Positions 48,531-60,737 of a stretch of DNA of 64,000 nt are shown one piece after another. Positions within the stretch are counted from its first letter, which is position 1, and each line of letters begins with the position of its first letter. The notes beneath the pieces were generated by a model. The model saw only the letters and a program-made list of their open reading frames with translations, ran no database searches and was not told the origin of the DNA. Where the stretch lies: the NCBI GenBank assembly GCA_037043455.1, contig JAWPHD010000289.1, forward strand, positions 310,001 through 374,000. The letters run 5' to 3'. The position numbers and the translations under genes are program-made. The DNA is from Cyrtodaria siliqua. Its lineage: Eukaryota; Mollusca; Bivalvia; Adapedonta; Hiatellidae.

Positions 48531-48720
48531 AATATAAATAAATGAAACTGTATACATATTATTAACTGTTATATTATACCGTCAGTATCAAATTTATTTT
48601 ATACAATGTTAAAATGCTAAGGATTATGTATTAATATATGAGTAGAAAATGTCAAGAGTAAAAAGTAGTATATAAAGATATTGATATTGAAATTAACAGA
48701 TAAAGCAGGTTAAGCAAAAT

Positions 48721-48796
48721 ATACTGTACAAAGTAAGATGACTATACAAAGTAAGGTGACTATACAAAGTAAGGTGACTATACAAAGAAAGGGACT
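48721..48796. repeat. 18-bp tandem repeat, four units
   Basis: actatacaaagtaaggtg repeated four times, the last shortened. Perfect in the middle units. Confidence 0.9.
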
Positions 48797-48824
48797 ATAC
48801 TAACTTTACTTATAGTTATGTGTC

Positions 48825-48866
48825 GTGCTCGGCCGTTTCCAAAAATCCATTATCATACTCTTTTTT
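48825..48866. repeat. End piece of dispersed repeat R2
   Basis: gtgtcgtgctcggccgtttc through attatcatactcttt, matching 7038-7083. Confidence 0.6.
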
Positions 48867-50351
48867 AGTGTATGACCTCAGCATATGTACCGATATTGTG
48901 TTTTTGGAGTATTTACGTTTAACCTGAAAGCAAAGCCTTGCAACTGTAGATTCAATATCAATCAAACAGGTTTCCCTCTAGCTCCTATACACATTTATTT
49001 TTGTTTACAATTTTAATATATGTATTTCAAAATTATTTTCAATCACAGTTACAACTTATTCCAGTTATTTTGTCTTTCCATGATGTATTCAAACGAATGA
49101 ACCATTTTGCTTATAGTGTAAACAAGAACCAAATGATGTCTTTTTTTTCTAGATTTCCACACTATTTTTTCTTGCAGTCAATACTGATTTCAAACTCACC
49201 TCAGTAATGTTTTACGTCAAACCAAGCGAAACTGTATATTTCAAGAACATGGTAACCAGTGTATATGTATTCAGTCTGCAGAAGACATATACACTGTACT
49301 TGTTTATATTACATTAAATAGAAAACTGCTTGTAATATTTGCATTAAACATTTATTCTGAAAAGCACGTAATTGTCTGTCAATTGGTGACTTCAATAAAT
49401 ACTGAAAGGATATCCCTTTGAAGCAACAAACACAGACGAGAGATATGCTTGAGTCTATTCATGAGAGATAATATACGTAAGTTGCCACACCTCTCGCGCC
49501 CCCTAGCACCTTCGTAAGCGATATTCTACTTTAAGGCCACAAAGATCGGGCGGCTTGATGATTCCAAAGGAATCAGACTAGATAGTTAGTACATTTCCAG
49601 CTTAGTTTTCCAAACGCACATTTGCATATTATTTAGGATTTTATTTTCAATTAGCTTTTATTTAGTACGGTTTAAATAATTCGTATAAATTAGTGTTTAA
49701 GGTTAAACAAGAGTGAAATAATGGTTGATATACAATCTGTTCGTTTTCACTGAAGTGTTATTCATTTTATGATACTATAAGAACCTGTAATCATATACAG
49801 GTTCAGTGAAGTTTTTAATGCCAATGTTTAGAGAAAAGTGTTTTTCTTTCTTTCTTTTCCATTAATATATGAATTTGTCAGTTACATCTGGTTGGATATA
49901 TTTTCATTGTTATGATTTATGTTTTTATAATATTTCTACTTATGTTTTAATGAACCGACCTGTTACTAGTTGTGTACTGATTGTATCGAGTGAAAAAAGA
50001 GGTTGCCTCCAAATTTATGAAATTCTTTTAGATATAGATCTTTCCAATTTCCAGTATTCTTTTGATCGACACTTAGTTTGATCCAGCTTGCTTTTATCAC
50101 TAGTAATTAAGATTCTATATCGTTTATTGTTTAACCTCATTTATCGTAGAATTGGATAATGAAGCTTCCTGTTAAGTAATCAGGCTTGTCGTTCCATAAA
50201 ACAATTGGACAATGCGTCATTTATTTGTACGATAGAAGCTGTCTTAGGATTGTCTTATACTGTAAGAGAATAAATCTGTTTTGGTAATGCACATGTTTGT
50301 GTAACTGTATTCTTGCGTGTAGGCGATAAATTATGTTTTCCACCTTTCTGA

Positions 50352-50582
50352 GGGGTTGTCCGTGGATGAGTGGTTAGAGTCTCTGATTTGAAATAACTTG
50401 CCCTTCACGCTGTGGGTTCGATCACTGATGAACCTAAGAATCCTTATGTGAGGTGGCTTGCGGAACGACATGGTTCTACTCGGGTGCTTCGCCCCATACC
50501 CGTGCGCAAAAAAATGTTGGAGGAGGTCCTGGGGTCTTCCTCGTCAAATGCAAGCAGGAAATGTCGCAATAAGGTTTTAGCT
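50352..50582 (+). mobile_element. tRNA-Ser-like SINE, 5' part
   Basis: Head tccgtggatgagtggttaga with a gtgggttcgatcac B-box. The body includes gaggtggcttgcggaacgac and ggtcctggggtcttcctcg, similar to 57034-57275. Bodies like this are common in mollusc SINEs (RUDI-type is a tentative name). It is cut at 50582 by a Penelope-like insertion and its last bases resume at 52101. The frame 50412-50612 is not a gene. Confidence 0.65.
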
Positions 50583-52100
50583 AATGTCTCTTATTCTAAA
50601 AATGTTCGCTAGAAAAAATACTACATATTTGGCATGTAATAATATAAAAGCGTTTTTTACTAACGGCAGTTTAGACAACTATACTATGTGGACTTGCTAT
50701 GAAGTTTGTGAAGCACTCCTCGTCTTCTTATTAGATCATATTTTCGTCAGGTATGGAACCACCGTTTAGAGACAAATTGTTGGTATCCCTATGGGTACGA
50801 ACTGTGAACCACTTGTCGCAGATTAGTTTTTATTTTGCTATGAAATAGATTTCATGTTGAGTCTTTCACCAGATACCCAGGCAGATGTTATTGAAGCCTC
50901 TCGGTATCTGGATGACATATTGCACATTGACAACACTTTCTTTCTAACTATGGTTAATCATATCTATCCTAAAGAACTTCAGCTTAACAAAGCAAATATA
51001 TCTGATAATAACGCTTCTTTTCTTGATTTAGATCTCTCGATTGAAAATGGTGAAATAATTAGCAAAATCTATGACAAGAGAGATGATTTTAATTGATTTT
51101 GACATTGTTAATTATCCTAATTTGGATGGGGATGTACCCCGAGAAACTTCTTATGGGTGTATGTGTCTCAACTTATTCGTTTTTCAAGAGCTTGTACTCG
51201 AGTTGAGGACTTTAATATTCGCAATCGTTGTATAACTAAAAAGCTACTCAATCAGGGTTACCGTTACCATAAACTACGTAAAACCGTTGCAAAATTGTAT
51301 TATCGTAACCCTGATCTTATTTCCATATATAAAAGTAATTTAAGGTATCTTCTGCGACAAGGACTATCACAACCTGACTTCTATGGTGATGTGATTTATA
51401 AACTTCGTAAGATTCTTGGTCATGATCACTTTCATAGTATCTTTGTTAAACTTGTTAAAAAGTTTATCAAAAGGGTTATGACCCTATCATTTTGCAACTT
51501 ACTGCATGCTTGGTGGTGGACCCTTTTACAGTTCGCCACTATGCTTTTCTCTTTTATTGTACGATGACCGGACAGGCTGTGGACCCTATGATGACACCTA
51601 CCTAAAGCCCATTGGGACGGTGGCGTTTGATATTTGTCTATGCTCTTTCTTGTCGTGCCCTTAATGATCTATTCACTTGTTGCTCTAGCTTTTGCCAAGT
51701 CATTGAGTACATTCATTGTGGCTTTCTAGGATATTGTTTTTTGTATTATATTTACACGAGCATATTTGTGTTTTACTTATATTGCTTATTGATGCTGCCT
51801 TGTTGGTTAGAGATTAGATCATGGATTTCTTTATTTACACTGTCCTGTTTTAATGGGATGACAGTAGGGTAAGTGTGAGGTTTGGTGCACCCTAGAACCG
51901 GTTTAAACTCCTAGTGGCCTACTTTGCCACTGACCGTTCCAAGGCGGTAGCCCTATTTGCAATCCTTTTGTGTTTATGATGTCGTTTGCATTTATCATTA
52001 CTTTTGGCTTCTTGTTTGTCTGTTTGCGTGTTAGTGTCTGTGTTTTGTGGTTGACTGTCCTCCTAGAATGCTACTTTCCCTGTCCGATCTTTTATATTTC
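50583..52100 (+). mobile_element. 5'-truncated Penelope-like insertion with 7-bp target duplication
   Basis: Inserted into a SINE, with tttagct on both sides (50576-50582 and 52101-52107). It runs from the RT thumb-proximal part (VGIPMGTNCEPLVAD, 50784-50826) through the YLDD box (SRYLDDILHIDN, near 50902-50937) and LDLSIENGEIISKIYDKRDD. It continues past a frameshift near 51096 to ITKKLLNQGYRYHKLRKTVA, LLRQGLSQPDFYGDVIYK and TGQAVDPMMTPT, then the complete 3' region and tail. Stops after TTV and VAD and two frameshifts kill it. The uncut insertion gives the true 3' end of the family: gtccgatcttttatatttc. Confidence 0.75.
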
Positions 52101-52330
52101 TTTAGCTGTTTGTGCGACTTGAAAAATCCAATTCAAGTTCACCTTTTCTAAACAGCGTTTAAATGTAAGGTCCTTTTTATGTAATTCTTCTTTATTTTTT
52201 TGGAAAACAATACAATGTATTGTGGCATTCTCAGATGTCCATATAAAATGTTTAACTTTGTTATTATTTAATCCGAATATATCTGTTTCATATTAGTTTA
52301 AATGAACAGCAACATACACTTTTAAATTTG

Positions 52331-53135
52331 CAAAAATGTATTATCGTAACCCTGATCTATTTTTAACATATAAAAGTAATTTAAAAACTCTTCTGCGACA
52401 AGGACTATCGCAACCAGACTTCTATTGTGATGCGATTTGCAAACTCCGTAAGATTCTTGGTCATATCACTTTCGTACAATATTTATTAAATATTTTAAAA
52501 AGTTTATCAAAAGAGGTTATGACCCTATCAGTTTGCAACGCACTGCATGGTTAATGGTTGTCCAATTTACAGTTCGCCACTATGCTTTCCTCTTTGATTG
52601 TGCGGTGACCGGACAGAGTGTGGACCATATGATATCGTTATAGGACGGTAGCTTTTGATGTTTGTCTTTAATCTTTTCTTGTCGTACCCTAAACGGTTTG
52701 TTCTGTTGTTGCTCTGGCTTTTGCCAAGGCACTGATTATATACTTTGTGGCTTTGTGTGCTTCTGTTTTTTATATTATATATACATGATAATGTATGTGT
52801 TTTACTTATATTGCCTATTAATGCTGCCTTGTTGTTTTTTTAGAGAGTTTAGCCTGGCGGGGATATCTTTATTTACACTGTCTCGTTTATTGGAATGGCA
52901 ATAGGGTAAGGGTGAGGATTCGTGCACCCTAGAACCTGGTTTAAACTCCCAGCGCCCTTTTTTGTCACTGACCGTTCCAAGGCGGTAGCCCTATTGTCAA
53001 CCCTTGTGTGTTTGTGATATCTCATCTTGCCTATCATTCATCTTTATATATAGTTGTTCTTTGCTTCTTTGTGTGTTTGTGGTTGACTGTCGTCATTGAA
53101 TGCTACTTTTTCTGTTCGAATTTTATATCTATATT
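52331..53135 (+). mobile_element. Second Penelope-like fragment, subfamily A 3' part
   Basis: It starts inside the RT C-terminus (YYRNPDLFLTYKSNLKTLLR in frame 52336-52554), breaks frame at a short deletion (ggtcatatcactttc), and continues through the 3' region and tail to ctgttcgaattttatatct. The third U copy (57560 region) lacks it. More diverged than 50583-52100, so an older insertion. Confidence 0.7.
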
Positions 53136-54569
53136 TATAATCTTTTTTTAAGTCTCATTACGTGGATTGTATACACCACTATGAATCAGAATATCAGCTC
53201 ATAATTAGGCAAATTAACTACGGTGAAACAAAAACACAAAAGAATGTACGGAACACCGAACAATTAAAAACATGCGGAATATGCATCTTTTACAACAGAG
53301 TCTTCATATTTCATCTACTTTTTGTTTTAGTATTCAATCATAGAACGGAACTTAACTAAAGTTTGCTATAAATTTAATCTAAAATTTTATCTGTAACAAT
53401 TGAAACTTAATGTTAACATAAGATTTGTTAAAATATTTTCCAACAGAAATGAAATATTTATTGTTTATTCCAATCGAAATGGATGTCAAAAGCAATACAC
53501 AACATAAGTCCTCAACAAAAAGTGAATAGATAAAAAGCTTCACGTTTAAGAAACTGCTATCAAAGACGTACATTAACGTTTTGAAATGCTGCAATCCCGA
53601 TAAAGCCGTTTACATGAAATAAATTGCTAGTTGCTATCTTTATGGTGAGCGTTTCTAGATGGTTCAGACCTGTCTACGCAATAAGATCTCGTATTATGAC
53701 TCAGATTTATCTTTGATCGCTTATATATTTTTCTTTGGATTATATTGTTCAGATTTTTATCAGAAGAGAACTATCTATTACTTCTATTTTCATCAAGTGT
53801 GTTAACGGTTGTTATACAATATGTTCTTTGCCATTGATGCTTTAAGAAAGCGAAGTTGTGTAGTTAAAATAACTGTTTGAACGTTTGAAATAATAGCACT
53901 GTTTTAATTCAGTAATCCTATGCTGGTTCAATGACGTCTTTGCTACTATAATGTCTGTGTATAGAGAAAAACATGTTTTTCTTTCGTTCCCATTATGTAT
54001 GAATTTTTCCTTATATCTCTTTCGATATATTTTCAGTTTTCAATTTTGTTTATATGTTTATGGCATTTGTTGCCCATGGTTTCATGATCCGACGAGTTAC
54101 TTCAGTCCTACGTACATGGTACAAAATCAGCTCGGATCTGAGCCAGAGATAAAATCATGATACAGTTACAATCTCCCCAGGTAGCAGCCCTTTAATGACC
54201 CTTAACAAACTGACTGCAATAAAAGGTGGTCAGTTATAATGTGAAACAGCTGACCTCTCTGAGAGACCCACTCTGCAAGTAAGATTTCAGATAAATGGAT
54301 AAATCATGGAATAACACTGCACTTGATTCAAAATTCATGATATTAGCACAACGGAAATTGTTATCAATTGATTTAAATTTAAAAAGTAATGTATTACTAA
54401 ATTATATTATATGACAATTTAGAAAAAATAATCAAGTAACTTATGTTGTATTACTGTCAAATCTCTGACAGTTATCAGTAACTAACATTATCAAAAATAA
54501 GTAAACTGTATAATAATATACATAATCTTATTAATTTTGTAGTTAATATACATACTATTGATGGATCAA

Positions 54570-55385
54570 AATAATCTTCATGTATATTTAGTATCACACA
54601 TTATATTAATGTATATTTTGTATCACACATTATGTTTATGCATATTTAGTAGCACACATTATGTTCATGTATATTTAGTAGCACACATAATGTTCATGTA
54701 TATTTAGTAGCACAAATAATATTCATGTATATTTAGTTTCACACATAATGTTCATGTATATTTAGAATCACACATAATGTTCATGTATATTTAGTAGTAC
54801 ACATTATGTTTATGCATATTTAGTAGCACACATAATGTTCATGTATATTTAGTAGCACAAATAATATTCATGTATATTTAGTTTCACACATAATGTTCAT
54901 GTATATTTAGAATCACACATAATGTTCATGTATATTTAGTAGTACACGTAATGTTTATATATAGAAATATAAAAAGATCAGACATGGAAAGTAGCATTCA
55001 AGGAGGACAGTCAACCACAAAACATAGAAACAAACACGCAAGCAGACGAACAAGAAGGTAAAAGTAAAAATACATGCAAACGACATCACAAACACAAAAG
55101 GGTTGTTTAGTTTCATACATAATGTTCATGTATATTTAGTATCAGACATAATGTTCATGTATATTTAGTAGCACACGTAAAGTTCATTTATATTTAGTTT
55201 CACACGTAATGTTCATGTATGTTTAGTAGCACACATAATGTTCATGTATATTTAGTATCACACATAATGTTCATGTATATTTAGTATCATACATAATGTT
55301 CATGTATATTTAGTATCACACATAATGGTCATGCATATTTAGTAGCACACGTAATATTCATGTATATTTAGTATCACACATAAAA
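54570..55385. repeat. 29-bp minisatellite, interrupted
   Basis: About 23 units of atgttcatgtatatttagta followed by gcacacata, with variants tca/ttt/gaa before cacata. A block of several units is repeated (54665-54790 against 54830-54950). The array is split at 54960-55108 by a tail insertion and resumes in phase with the same unit family. Confidence 0.9.
54960..55108 (-). mobile_element. Penelope-like tail inserted in the minisatellite
   Basis: Reverse copy without any RT part: gatcagacatggaaagtagc, aaccacaaaacatagaaaca and cgacatcacaaacacaaaag. A solitary tail of about 150 bp, so the family can insert with extreme 5' truncation. Confidence 0.75.
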
Positions 55386-55389
55386 ATAG

Positions 55390-56095
55390 ATTCAGAAAAA
55401 CAACAACACGTTTTCTCCTCTGCAACTACAATTGATACTGGTATGAGACCTTTACTAAAATAATCAACATGACATGATGTTGTTTCATGACAAACAAACA
55501 ATATTATTCTGATTCGACATTACAGATAGCTAACTCATACACATAGTTATACAGGAAACACTTTTGGCAAATACTCCTCTGAAACCACTTCATATATTCT
55601 CATAAAACTTAACAGGAATAATGCTCTTGATGGACCTTGATGTCCAGTTGGTCCTAAGTATCATCAGGGTCGGCTGAAAATTCAAGATGGCCCCACTATT
55701 AAAAATATATTTTAAAAATAGAATTGTGTGGCGACTAATTTTTAAAAAAATACTTCATCTTTGTTTACAGAGGGTTATATAGGAAAATATTGTGGCAACT
55801 AGTCCTCTGAAACTACTTAATGGATTTTCATCAAACTTTACAGGAATCTCTTGTTACATAACTGATTGTCATTTGAGAGATATTGAAAATAAAATGCGTT
55901 TACTCTGACAACAGTAAGGGCTGCTTGGACTTAGACATACCTCCTCCAAACATAGCCACAACACACTTGCAGTGATGATTAACAAACATTACCCCTTCAA
56001 ACATGACAAACATATGCAAATTATGATACCATTCCAAGATCTAGCTGTTCAGATATTCAAGAGAGCGCTTCATGGTCATGGACCTATTGTTAATT
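55390..56095. repeat. Diverged copy of the 310-bp repeat
   Basis: Contains atcaacatgacatgatgttg, ctcctctgaaaccacttcat, ttcaagatggccccactatt and an end like ttcatggtcatggacctatt. All correspond in order to 39820-40985. Confidence 0.65.
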
Positions 56096-57033
56096 TACGG
56101 AATACATATACATATATATGAATATTTGACCCTTAATTTAGTTTGTGTGAATGTACGAGTAAATCATTGAAGCTGATTTTTGCATCAAGTGCAGTGTTAT
56201 TTCTAGACTGGCATCATTCCTTAATGATATAACCTTTGAACTATTATTATAGAATTTCATTAGCACTGAAAGAGGCAAATATCTCCGCTTATAACATGTA
56301 TGGTCTTATCTAAACATTAAGTAAATAAATAAATTCAGCCAAGAAGAGAAACAGAGCTTGAAATAAAAACAATTATACATAGTATTATTTTATTTGTTAA
56401 TTTGTCTAATTTTATTATTTATATTCTAATTTATAGACAGATACCAGTCTATGTTATTTCATTATTTGTCCATTTATCCTAAATCTTACTTGCAGAGTAA
56501 TGCCAGCTGTTTAACATTAGTAATGACCACTTTTTATTGCAGTAAATTTATTAGGGATCATTAAGGGGCTGCTTCCTTGGGAGATTGTAACTGTATCATG
56601 ATTTTAGCTCTGGCTCAGATCCGAGCTGATTTTTTACCTTGTGGGGAAGACTGACTTGTTAGGTATGTCTGTACAACTTTTATTGATTGATGAAACAAGG
56701 TTTCATCCACATTTGTTCAATTCATTTAGATATAGATGTTTCTAATTTCCAGTATTCTTTTGATCGACAATTATTTTGATCCAGCTTGCTTTTAACATGT
56801 GTAAGTAAGATTCCATATCTTTCATTGTTACACCTCATTTATCGTAGTCTTAAATAATTCATGTAATGGTATCAGGCTTGTCGTTCCATAAACAATTAAA
56901 GATTGCGTTATGTTCTTTGGTCTTCTGATTGTCGTATACTGTAAGGGAATAAATCTGGTTTGATAATGCACATGATTGTATAACAGTTTTCTTGCTTGTA
57001 TGCGATAAATTATGTTTTTTTCCATCTTTCTGA

Positions 57034-57275
57034 GGGGACGGCCGTAGCCGAGTGGCTAGAGACTTTGATTTGAAAATCACCTAAGCCTCACCGCTATGGG
57101 TTCGACCTCTCATGTGCCTAGGAATCTTTATGGGAGGAAGCTAATCAACTGGCTTGAGGAATGAAGGCGGTTCTTAGCAGGTGTCCGCCCTTGCTCGGAG
57201 GGACATCTGGGGTATTCCTCCACCAATGGAAGCTGGAAAATTTGCCATATGACCTTATCTGTAGGTGCGACTATA
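57034..57275 (+). mobile_element. tRNA-Ser-like SINE, intact in unit U third copy
   Basis: Head ggccgtagccgagtggctag (A-box) and atgggttcgacctc (B-box), then a body with gaagctaatcaactggcttg, a gtgtccgccc block and catctggggtattcctccac. It ends ccatatgaccttatctgta then ggtgcgac. The A/B boxes and the extra arm resemble tRNA-Ser. The same insertion stands in the second U copy, so it predates the U duplication. Confidence 0.7.
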
Positions 57276-58046
57276 AAATCCAATTTTATTCCACCTTTCT
57301 AAGCAACTTTTATATGTAAGGTTCTTTTCCTGTATTTTTTTTATTATTATTTTGTGTAAAACATTCAATATGTTGTAACATACTCAGATGTCCATATGAA
57401 ATGTCCATCTTTGTTATTATTTAATAAGAGTATTCGCCTTGCATTCTAGTGTTAGTGTTTTAGTTTTAGAATTAAAATAGTCTATTAATTTGATCTAGGA
57501 TTCAAATAATTCGTCAGTTCGATCTGTAACAATTTAACTTTCATCTGGACATCAGTTTTGTTTAAATTCTTCTGCAGCAACATTTAATCTTATTTGTTAG
57601 AGTTTATTCCATTGCATGGAACGTATGCAAAATATCTTCACGAAAACGAATACGAAGAACAGTTTCGTTAAATTACTTTAATCTTATTGTTTGTTCCAAC
57701 TAAAATTTATATCACAGGCAATCCACAACAATTTCTAAAGCATTGATCTTTAAAACAAGAAGTGAATTTCAAAATATATAAAGTTGTTATCAACGACGCA
57801 CACTCACGTTTGGAAATTATGCAAACCCGATAAAGCCGTCTAAATCAAATAAATTTTTATTTGCTATATTTATGGTGCGCATTTGTAGCTGGCTCAGACC
57901 TGCCTATGCAATGATATATATAACTTAGATTTATCTTTGATCGCGTATGTATTTGACATTGAACTAAACTGTTTAGCTCTTTATGAGATGTTTCAACTAC
58001 TTTTCGAAATGCATTTATTTTAAAAATGCACGTAGATATAAAAAAA

Positions 58047-58445
58047 GTATGATAATGGACCTTTGGAAACGGCCGAGCACGACACCTACGAAATATTGCA
58101 GTCTCGGTTTGATTGAGACTGTTCATGAGGGGTAGTGAAATATGCTGGCTACCGTTCACGCCCTCTAGCCCCGGGTTGAGCAGAACTCAATATTCATAAA
58201 ATCAACAGTACACAATTTTAACCATCCCAAAGATGGCATGCATACGGCGGTGGACATGGAGTTATATGCTTCCCCATGTCGTACGGCGTATGGTCCCAGT
58301 ATCTAATAAAATTAAATGCCCCGAAGAGCGAAATAAAAATAATGGAATTTAGTTGGGAGCAGCGGTTATGAAGTCTGCGTATCACAAGTAACAGCCAAAA
58401 GACTAAATTAAAAAGCAGACAACATATCCTATAAGTGGTTAAACA
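58047..58445 (-). repeat. Dispersed repeat R2, minus-strand copy
   Basis: Reverse copy of 6716-7082: ggacctttggaaacggccga, cagtctcggtttgattgaga, ggcatgcatacggcggtgga and gttgggagcagcggttatga. It retains the cggccgtttcc part lost from 29518-29870 and has about 25 extra bases near 58385. Confidence 0.75.
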
Positions 58446-58624
58446 ATACCCAGAGCCTTTTATAGGCCGGAGTAGTGGAACCACCGAATCAAAAATTAAG
58501 TAAGAAAACAAAAGAAATTGAAAATGTACCACCGATAACTAAATATAAGTATCGGGCTCAGCGATCTCCAAAGATCGAATGAATAACAGTACTGATGCAA
58601 CATGCACAGGAACAAACAATAACT

Positions 58625-59090
58625 ACAAGAAGAAAGGCAAGATATGACATGTTTGACAATATGGCTAAAGCCTTGGAATGGTCAGTGGCAAAAGGGTCAC
58701 TGGTGGTTTAAACAAGGTTCTATGGGCTCCAATCCTCACTTTTACCTATTGTCATTCCGATAAAATGGAACGGTGTAAATTGGCAAGTTGAAAACGAACC
58801 CATGACAGTAACTTGAAAGCCAAATTGAATTGTACTTCAAGCGTTATATTTGAGTAGATGCCACTACTAGGGAAGATTTTCATTTCGTAATTTGAAATCG
58901 GGAATCCAAGAATGTCATAACCAATTTGTTTTGATCGTTCCAAGGCGGTAGCCCTATTGTACACCCTTGTGTGTTTGCGATGTCGGATCTTGCCTTTTAT
59001 TCATCTTTGTATTTATTGTTTGTTTCAGTGCGTGTTTCGGTCGACTGTGGTCCTTGAAGGCTACATTTTCTGTTCGACTTGTATATCCAC
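58625..59090. mobile_element. Opposed Penelope-like tail pieces
   Basis: 58625-58775 is a reverse tail (ttggaatggtcagtggcaaa, ggtggtttaaacaaggttct). 58935-59090 is a forward tail (cgttccaaggcggtagccct to ctgttcgact). About 160 bp of unrecognised sequence separates them. Confidence 0.6.
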
Positions 59091-59700
59091 TTTTCTTACA
59101 ACAAGTAACGCGAGGAAGTAGACATAAATCAACATCTCAAACTCTATTGTATTATCTGATAGTATATGGCTCTGCGATAAAAACTGCAATTGTATGTTAG
59201 ACGTATTTTTCCGTTTTCCTGATATTTATTTTTGAAAAGCGACATGTGACCGGTTTTATCGAATATATGGTGTCTGCTTTTTCTGATCTTTCTATGTAGA
59301 CGTTAATTATATTCTTAAAGTTCACCTATTATAGTGTATGTTCGGTGTTATACACACTAGGGAGTACAGATTGTCTCCGAATTATTTCGCACTTGCATCT
59401 ATTGAATGAAGAAAAACAAATTAGGTAATATTGGTAACACACAAATGTATAGCTCTTCCTTTGGAAGAACCTTTGAATGGAAACATCGTATAGGTCTACA
59501 TATAACAAGAAATGTTAATAAAAGTGTTTCAACACATCTGATTTCCCAGATGATTTTTTCAGAAAGACAAAAAAATTGCTTTTTCTGATATGGCTTCGTA
59601 TGGACTCATCGCCTTATTTGATTCCTAATACTTCCGTTTATAATTATACTTATCAGTTATCATTTGAGACAACTGATTAATATCCAGATATTGCATGCTA

Positions 59701-60403
59701 TGCATTTCAAGGTGCCTGTACGTCAAATATGAATCGAGCTTTTTATTTATTACTTGCTATATGTTTTCATACTTGATATGGTTAGATAGAATGAAAATAT
59801 ACGTTCCTTGGTCTGTTTACAATCTTCCCATAGCCATCCGTTACGAAGCGTAACAAAGCCTAAATCTCATTTTGACTTCCTTGTTTACAGAGTAAAAAAT
59901 AAAACAACATGGCGGCATTACTTTTAGAAATTGTCGTCTGCGCATGTCTGTGTCTGGGGTTCGGATATACCAAATAAAACGTAGGTTATGCAGAGTGGTG
60001 TTGTTGTTAAATGTTCAGCACCTGCAGCAATTGATCATACTTATCTCTTTTTTTTGGAATGAAAAACAATATATCGAGCAAATAAAAAGTAGGTAAATAG
60101 TATACTGCGTTTATATTTTATTATTTACACCATTATGTGTCAACAGATTTTTTAAGTAACCCTACCGTAGAAAAATGGAATGTTCCGCTGTCGCCATTTT
60201 GGTTTCGGCTTACATGAAAACACAGGGGGTCAAAATTAATTTTTGGCTTTGTGAAGCTTAGCGGATGGCTACGCGAAGATTGCAAGCATATTCAGGAGCG
60301 TCCGTTTTCATTCTATTCAATCATATCAGGTATGAAAACATACAGAAATAAATAAAAAAAACAATCGCGATTCATATTTGACGTCTAGGCACTCTGAAAT
60401 GCA
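59701..60403. mobile_element. 0.7-kb element with about 230-bp terminal inverted repeats
   Basis: Left: tgcatttcaaggtgcctgta, gtcaaatatgaatcg, gaatgaaaatatacg, agccatccgttacgaagc and aacatggcggc. Right: the same blocks reversed (to gaaatgca at 60403). The spacer is about 230 bp. No coding frame. Probably a non-autonomous DNA transposon; target duplication not resolved. Confidence 0.7.
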
Positions 60404-60737
60404 CAGTTGTTGTAAAACATCAAAATGTCAATTGCCAAAATAGAGACGACAATTTCCTCTCTGTGCTACGTGGTTAATAAAAGCTTTAACTGCTTCACGT
60501 GTGATCAAATCACGGCAATTGATTATCCTCAGTATAGGTACCGAGACTACACTAGATAACAGAAAAGCAATTATTCGAATTTATTCCAATGCAATAGAAT
60601 TAACAAAACGTTAATGTAATGAAAACAAATTATAGTTAATGAAAAAAAATTACATTATTCTAAATGCAAACTGATGTATTAAACATAAATCATGTTTAAC
60701 ATGTACTATACATTGTTTGCTGAGTTCATGACCTTGA

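Larger units (their letters stand above)
49110..53770. repeat. Repeat unit U, second copy, with insertions
   Basis: U sequence is seen at 49110-50345, 52108-52330 and 53355-53770 (cccgataaagccgtttacat, tcagacctgtctacgcaata). Between these pieces are a SINE (50352-50582), a Penelope-like insertion (50583-52100), a second Penelope-like fragment (52331-53135) and about 220 bp of unknown sequence. The part from 49690 on is followed in tandem by a third copy at 53800-58030. Non-coding. Confidence 0.6.
54118..56638. mobile_element. 2.5-kb TIR element with internal minisatellite
   Basis: The ends ggtacaaaatcagctcggat (left) and its near-complement atccgagctgattttttacc (right) belong to inverted repeats of about 150-170 bp (54118-54290, 56485-56638). 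The other U copies lack the element. The interior holds a 29-bp minisatellite, a reverse Penelope-like tail inside that array, and a diverged unit of the 310-bp repeat. There is no transposase frame, so it depends on another element. A target duplication could not be fixed. Confidence 0.75.
53800..58030. repeat. Repeat unit U, third copy
   Basis: Collinear with 49690-53770: 53950-54117 matches 49830-49975, 56640-57035 matches 49990-50345, 57034-57275 is the shared SINE, and 57275-58000 matches 52108-52330 plus 53355-53770. A 2.5-kb TIR element interrupts it at 54118-56638. The minus-strand frames here (56828, 56859, 57857) are not genes. Confidence 0.6.

Noticed and set aside
57034..57275. 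Functional tRNA-Ser gene
   Set aside because: A- and B-boxes are present, but the arms do not form a full cloverleaf and a SINE body follows directly.
58218..58532. 104-codon minus-strand frame
   Set aside because: Reads across dispersed repeat R2, whose other copies are not open in this frame.
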